In this document: positions 8,527-11,144 of the stretch, one piece after another
Numbering within the stretch: position 1 is the stretch's first letter
Layout of the letters: each line of letters begins with the position of its first letter
From: an uncultured Bacteroidales bacterium
Lineage (GTDB): Bacteria > Bacteroidota > Bacteroidia > Bacteroidales > UBA932
Reading direction: 5' to 3'
NCBI GenBank assembly: GCA_937900465.1
Contig: CALCEJ010000053.1
Span: forward strand, 1 to 11,144
Length of the DNA stretch: 11,144 bases
Position numbers and translations under genes: made by a program
The notes under the pieces: model-generated
Told to the model about the DNA's origin: nothing
Databases searched by the model: none
The model's input: the letters and a program-made list of their open reading frames with translations, nothing else

Positions 8527-9051
8527 TTATCTTTCTTCAAGGGTCTTGACAAGTCCTGCAACAGTAGCGCCGCCGGCATTCTGGAGAGCGGAAACGACGC
8601 TCTTGATGGGAGACTGCAGAAGAGCCACGATGTCGCCGATGAGTTCTTCACGGGACTTGATGTTGACGAGTTCCTCGAGCTTGTCAGCGCCGACAAATGC
8701 GCACTCCTGAACATAAGCGGCCTTGAGGGCGGGCTTTTCGGAGCCGGCTTTGTTGTACTTGCGGATAAGCTTTGCAGGAACTGCGGGGGCCTCCGTGTAC
8801 ATAAGGGCGGTATTGCCTTCGAGAGCGGGAACGAGGAGTTCGAGTTCGGGGTTACCGGAATCCTTGATGACCTTGTGGAGGAGAGTGTTCTTGACGACGG
8901 TGAGCTTGATTCCCTCGTTGAAGCAATCGCGACGGAGGGCGGAAGTCTCAGATGCGTTAAGACCTGCTATATCAGTGATATAGAAGTTGGGATACTGGGC
9001 CATATTGGCCTTGATGGCCTCGATAACCTGGGCTTTGAGTTCTTTCTTCAT
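8527..9051 (-). CDS. rplJ: Large ribosomal subunit protein uL10
   Basis: Base of the ribosomal stalk. It binds 23S rRNA near L11 through its N-terminal domain and holds the L7/L12 dimers on its C-terminal helix. It is 174 residues long, normal for the family. The N-terminal region has the L10 pattern (ITDIAGLNASETSALRR at about 25-41, then LTVVKNTLLHKVI at about 50-62). The C-terminal part ends with the L12-binding helix (SALQNAGGATVAGLVKTLEER). It follows rplA by 17 nt and precedes rplL, the usual stoichiometric pair. Its start has the only strong Shine-Dalgarno in this operon (AAGGAGG, 8 nt before the ATG). In several other bacteria L10 with L12 represses its own operon through a leader before rplJ; the 17-nt gap here leaves no room for such a structure outside coding sequence. 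Confidence 0.98.
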   Translation of the reverse strand: MKKELKAQVIEAIKANMAQYPNFYITDIAGLNASETSALRRDCFNEGIKLTVVKNTLLHKVIKDSGNPELELLVPALEGNTALMYTEAPAVPAKLIRKYNKAGSEKPALKAAYVQECAFVGADKLEELVNIKSREELIGDIVALLQSPIKSVVSALQNAGGATVAGLVKTLEER

Positions 9052-9059
9052 AGTCTTTC

Positions 9060-9066
9060 CCTCCTT
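9060..9066 (-). promoter_or_regulatory. Strong Shine-Dalgarno sequence of rplJ
   Basis: The coding strand reads AAGGAGG followed by an 8-nt spacer and the ATG at 9051, close to the ideal complement of the 16S rRNA 3' end. It lies immediately after the rplA stop codon (9069-9071), so ribosomes ending rplA would terminate almost on it, which suggests translational coupling. The other starts in the window have no motif of this strength. Confidence 0.8.
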
Positions 9067-9068
9067 CC

Positions 9069-9776
9069 TTATTCAGCTGAACCTGAAGTGAATCCCTTGA
9101 TGTCAAGCTTGACGGCAGGGCTCATAGTGGTGCAAAGGGTTGCGCCCTTGAGATAAGTTCCCTTGAGAGCCTGGGGCTTGAGTTTAAGGATGGCGTTTAC
9201 GATAGCGCGGGCGTTGTCTGCGATCTGCTCCGGGGTGAAGGAGACCTTGCCGATAGCGGCGTGGATAATACCGGTCTTGTCCACCTTGAAGTCGATCTTA
9301 CCGCCCTTGACATCCTTGACAGCGTTAGCGATATCCATCGTAACGGTGCCGGTCTTGGGGTTAGGCATAAGTCCGCGGGGACCGAGGATACGGCCGATCT
9401 GGCCCACCTTTGCCATAACGGACGGGGTGCATATGATCACATCGACATCAGTCCAACCATCCTTGATCTTCTGGATATAGTCGTCCAGACCTACGTAGTC
9501 AGCGCCGGCTTCCTTTGCCTCGTTCTCCTTGTCGGGAGTGCAAAGCACGAGCACGCGCGTAACCTTACCAGTTCCGTGAGGAAGAGTGACAACGCCACGG
9601 ATCATCTGGTTGGCCTTACGGGGGTCAACGCCAAGGTTGGTGGTGATTTCGACGGATGCGTCGAAATTAGCATAATTGATTTCCTTCAGAAGAGCGCACG
9701 CGTCCTGAAGAGAATATAGCTGGGTCTTGTCGTACTTGGCAAGGACAGCCTTCTGGTTTTTCGTTAACTTGGACAT
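9069..9776 (-). CDS. rplA: Large ribosomal subunit protein uL1
   Basis: Protein of the mobile L1 stalk that binds 23S rRNA at the E site and helps release deacylated tRNA; in many bacteria it also represses the L11-L1 mRNA. It is 235 residues, a normal length. The two-domain fold is supported by the N-terminal VEITTNLGVDPRKANQMIRG (about 42-61) and the family signature KVGQIGRILGPRGLMPNP (123-140). The later KGGKIDFKVDKTGIIHAAIGK and the C-terminal LKGATLCTTMSPAVKLD also fit. It lies 15 nt after rplK with no visible Shine-Dalgarno. The L1 operator found before rplK in proteobacteria cannot be recognised here, because only 9 nt separate nusG and rplK; L1 autoregulation in this organism is therefore unproven from the sequence. 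Confidence 0.98.
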   Translation of the reverse strand: MSKLTKNQKAVLAKYDKTQLYSLQDACALLKEINYANFDASVEITTNLGVDPRKANQMIRGVVTLPHGTGKVTRVLVLCTPDKENEAKEAGADYVGLDDYIQKIKDGWTDVDVIICTPSVMAKVGQIGRILGPRGLMPNPKTGTVTMDIANAVKDVKGGKIDFKVDKTGIIHAAIGKVSFTPEQIADNARAIVNAILKLKPQALKGTYLKGATLCTTMSPAVKLDIKGFTSGSAE

Positions 9777-9791
9777 AATTCGTGCGTGTGT

Positions 9792-10235
9792 TTAAAGATC
9801 CTTGGGAAATTCGCCTTCTACTCGGATACCCATACTGCGTGCGGTTCCTGCGACCATCTTCATTGCGGAAGCGATCGTGAATGCATTCAGGTCGGGCATC
9901 TTGTCCTGGGCAATCTGCTTTACCTGGTCCCAGGTAACAGTTGCCACTTTCTTTCTGTTGGGTTCGCCGGAAGCCTTTGAGATCTTGGCTGCCTCCTTAA
10001 GGGAAACGGCCACGGGCGGCTGCTTTACCTCGAATGTGAAGGACTTGTCAGAATAGACTGTGATAACAACAGGGAGAACCTTTCCGGCCCTGTCCTGAGT
10101 GCGAGCATTGAACTGCTTGCAGAAGTCCATAATGTTAAGTCCCTTGGAACCGAGAGCAGGTCCCACCGGAGGTGCAGGGTTAGCTGCGCCGCCTTTGATC
10201 TGGAGCTTGATGAATCCGGTAACTTCTTTTGCCAT
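9792..10235 (-). CDS. rplK: Large ribosomal subunit protein uL11
   Basis: Component of the GTPase-associated centre of the 50S subunit. It binds the 23S rRNA segment near L10 and is part of the thiostrepton site; in bacteria with RelA it is also needed for the stringent response. It is 147 residues long. The N-terminal domain shows the proline-rich conserved segment (APPVGPALGSKGLNIMDFCK, about 21-40). The RNA-binding C-terminal domain shows GEPNRKKVATVTWDQVKQIA (about 91-110), then KMPDLNAF and the family-typical AGTARSMGI near the end. The ATG at 10235 lies 9 nt after the nusG stop in an A/T-rich context without Shine-Dalgarno, so coupling to nusG translation is plausible. Confidence 0.98.
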   Translation of the reverse strand: MAKEVTGFIKLQIKGGAANPAPPVGPALGSKGLNIMDFCKQFNARTQDRAGKVLPVVITVYSDKSFTFEVKQPPVAVSLKEAAKISKASGEPNRKKVATVTWDQVKQIAQDKMPDLNAFTIASAMKMVAGTARSMGIRVEGEFPKDL

Positions 10236-10244
10236 GATTCTTTG

Positions 10245-10808
10245 TTATTCTTTAGTTACTTGAGTAAAGCTCAGTTCAAGGAGTGTTTTCCTCCCGAAGA
10301 TAACTACCATTACCTTCAACTTGCTTCTGTCTTCGATTATTTCTTCCACTGTACCGTTGAAGCCGTTGAACGGGCCGTCGGTAATCTTGACGGACTCTCC
10401 TACGGTGAAATTGACGAGCGTTTCAGCTGCTGCGGTTGCGTTTTCGTCCTGGACTCCAAGGATACGGGCGGCCTCCTCATCCCGGATGGGGACGGGGACG
10501 CGCTCGGAGGGGTTCTTGCCGGATTTCTCCGTCAGGAAGCCGGACATTCCGGGAATTCCGTTGCGGATAACGAACTCAAGGTCAGGGTTAAGTTCCGCGT
10601 GAATGAGGACATAGCCGGGGAAAAGGAGTCTCTCGACCTCTTTGCGGCGGCCGTCTTTCGTGACGATCTCCTTTTTGACAGGGACGAGCACCTGATCCAC
10701 CATTGCCTGGAGTTCAGCGTGTCTCTCTATTTCCTTAAGAAGGTATTCAGCGGCTTTCTTTTCCTTAGTTCCCGCGGTACGAAGTACGTACCATTTTTTG
10801 TCAGCCAT
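10245..10808 (-). CDS. nusG: Transcription termination/antitermination factor NusG
   Basis: Elongation factor that binds the RNA polymerase clamp and modulates pausing, Rho-dependent termination and coupling to the ribosome through S10. It is 187 residues long, with an N-terminal NGN domain (about 3-115: KWYVLRTAGTKEKKAAEYL at the start and LLFPGYVLIHAEL at 61-73). A linker of about 20 residues precedes the C-terminal KOW domain (about 136-187: VGESVKITDGPFNGFNGTV, then FGRKTLLELSF near the end). The NGN insert seen in some specialised paralogues is absent, so this is the housekeeping copy. It starts 15 nt after secE without a Shine-Dalgarno. Its RNA polymerase partners RpoB and RpoC are encoded downstream in the same cluster. 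Confidence 0.98.
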   Translation of the reverse strand: MADKKWYVLRTAGTKEKKAAEYLLKEIERHAELQAMVDQVLVPVKKEIVTKDGRRKEVERLLFPGYVLIHAELNPDLEFVIRNGIPGMSGFLTEKSGKNPSERVPVPIRDEEAARILGVQDENATAAAETLVNFTVGESVKITDGPFNGFNGTVEEIIEDRSKLKVMVVIFGRKTLLELSFTQVTKE

Positions 10809-10823
10809 AAACGATCAAATCAA

Positions 10824-11012
10824 TTACAATGCGTAAATAAGCTCCATCAGATGCTGGAAAGCGAAGTCCATTACGAACACGACGGCTGCAAGGATCACGG
10901 TCGTCACAAGGACAAGCAGAGCGGAACTCTGGAGCTTGCTCCAAGTGGGCCACGTGACCTTCTTGGTCAGTTCGATGTACGACTCCTTAAGATAGCCAAA
11001 AAACTTTCTCAT
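10824..11012 (-). CDS. secE: Preprotein translocase subunit SecE
   Basis: Small essential clamp subunit of the SecYEG channel in the inner membrane. It has 62 residues, the short single-span form usual outside Gammaproteobacteria. Residues of about 7-28 form the amphipathic surface helix with the family motif ESYIELTKKVTWPTWSKL (10-27). One hydrophobic membrane segment follows (about 31-50, LLVLVTTVILAAVVFVMDF), then a short tail. The ATG at 11012 is preceded by an A-rich stretch without Shine-Dalgarno. It is the first protein gene after tRNA-Trp and 15 nt before nusG, the order common in Bacteroidota. Confidence 0.97.
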   Translation of the reverse strand: MRKFFGYLKESYIELTKKVTWPTWSKLQSSALLVLVTTVILAAVVFVMDFAFQHLMELIYAL

Positions 11013-11026
11013 CTTAGCTTTTAATG

Positions 11027-11061
11027 GACACCGGAAAATTGGAAGCGGGAATCCGGATGTC
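11027..11061 (-). other. Imperfect inverted repeat in the secE leader
   Basis: On the minus strand GACATCCGGA (11061-11052) can pair with TCCGGTGTC (11035-11027), giving 9 bp with one bulged T and a 16-nt loop. No T run follows, so it does not look like an intrinsic terminator. It lies in the 86-nt spacer between tRNA-Trp and secE, and could be a leader structure, a processing signal for releasing the tRNA from a shared transcript, or chance. The rest of the spacer shows no promoter I would defend. Confidence 0.35.
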
Positions 11062-11098
11062 TGTTAAACATTTACCAAATCGTAACCTTTGATATTTG

Positions 11099-11144
11099 CA
11101 GGGGAAGCAGGATTCGAACCCACATCGACGGTTTTGGAGACCGC
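11099..11144 (-). tRNA. tRNA-Trp (anticodon CCA), 3' part only
   Basis: The last 46 bases are the 3' part of a tRNA on the minus strand; the 5' acceptor strand and D arm lie beyond the window. The anticodon arm is GCGGT-CTCCAAA-ACCGT, a 5-bp stem with one G-T pair, giving anticodon CCA (11135-11137) for tryptophan. The T arm has GTGGG-TTCGAAT-CCTGC, including two G-T wobble pairs. The 3' acceptor strand TTCCCCT and discriminator G, as expected for tRNA-Trp, follow. The bases after the discriminator are CAA, so the CCA end is not encoded and must be added after transcription. Its position just before secE matches other Bacteroidota, where tuf usually lies further upstream. Confidence 0.95.

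Noticed and set aside
10242..11024. Plus-strand open frame of 260 codons spanning nusG and secE
   Set aside because: It runs antisense through two clearly recognised genes and their gap, with no start signal or family motif.
11067..11098. Possible Bacteroidota promoter (a TTTG and a TA-rich element) upstream of secE
   Set aside because: The TAnnTTTG consensus is met only with wrong internal spacing, and no -33 TTTG lies at the right distance. Cotranscription from upstream of the tRNA is equally likely.

Overview
This window is an ordinary, well-conserved core operon of a bacterium in the phylum Bacteroidota, most likely order Bacteroidales. It carries the transcription/translation cluster tRNA-Trp - secE - nusG - rplK - rplA - rplJ - rplL - rpoB - rpoC, all on the minus strand, so transcription runs from high to low coordinates. 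The assignment rests on the RpoB and RpoC sequences, which match Bacteroides-type proteins as I remember them, on tRNA-Trp directly before secE, and on translation starts that mostly lack Shine-Dalgarno sequences. A finer placement is not possible by eye; G and C look more frequent than in typical Bacteroides.

Layout in transcription order. The window opens (right edge) inside the 3' part of a tRNA-Trp gene. An 86-nt spacer with an imperfect hairpin leads to secE (SecYEG translocon subunit) and nusG (elongation factor). Then come rplK and rplA (L11 and L1, at the GTPase centre and the L1 stalk), rplJ and rplL (L10 and L7/L12, the stalk), and the two large RNA polymerase subunits rpoB (complete) and rpoC (C-terminal end cut off by the left edge). 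Genes are 9 to 32 nt apart except at rplL-rpoB. That 108-nt gap holds a 12-bp perfect stem with a U-tract in the sense direction, which looks like an intrinsic terminator or attenuator separating ribosomal-protein from polymerase output.

There are no mobile elements, CRISPR arrays, defence genes or other accessory content, and no gene-free stretch over 300 bases. Long plus-strand open frames are antisense shadows of the real genes. I find no undescribed system. The points most worth a second look are the rplL-rpoB hairpins, an unusual set of substitutions in the factor-binding patch of L7/L12, and a strong Shine-Dalgarno found only before rplJ, next to a completely G-free leader before rplL.
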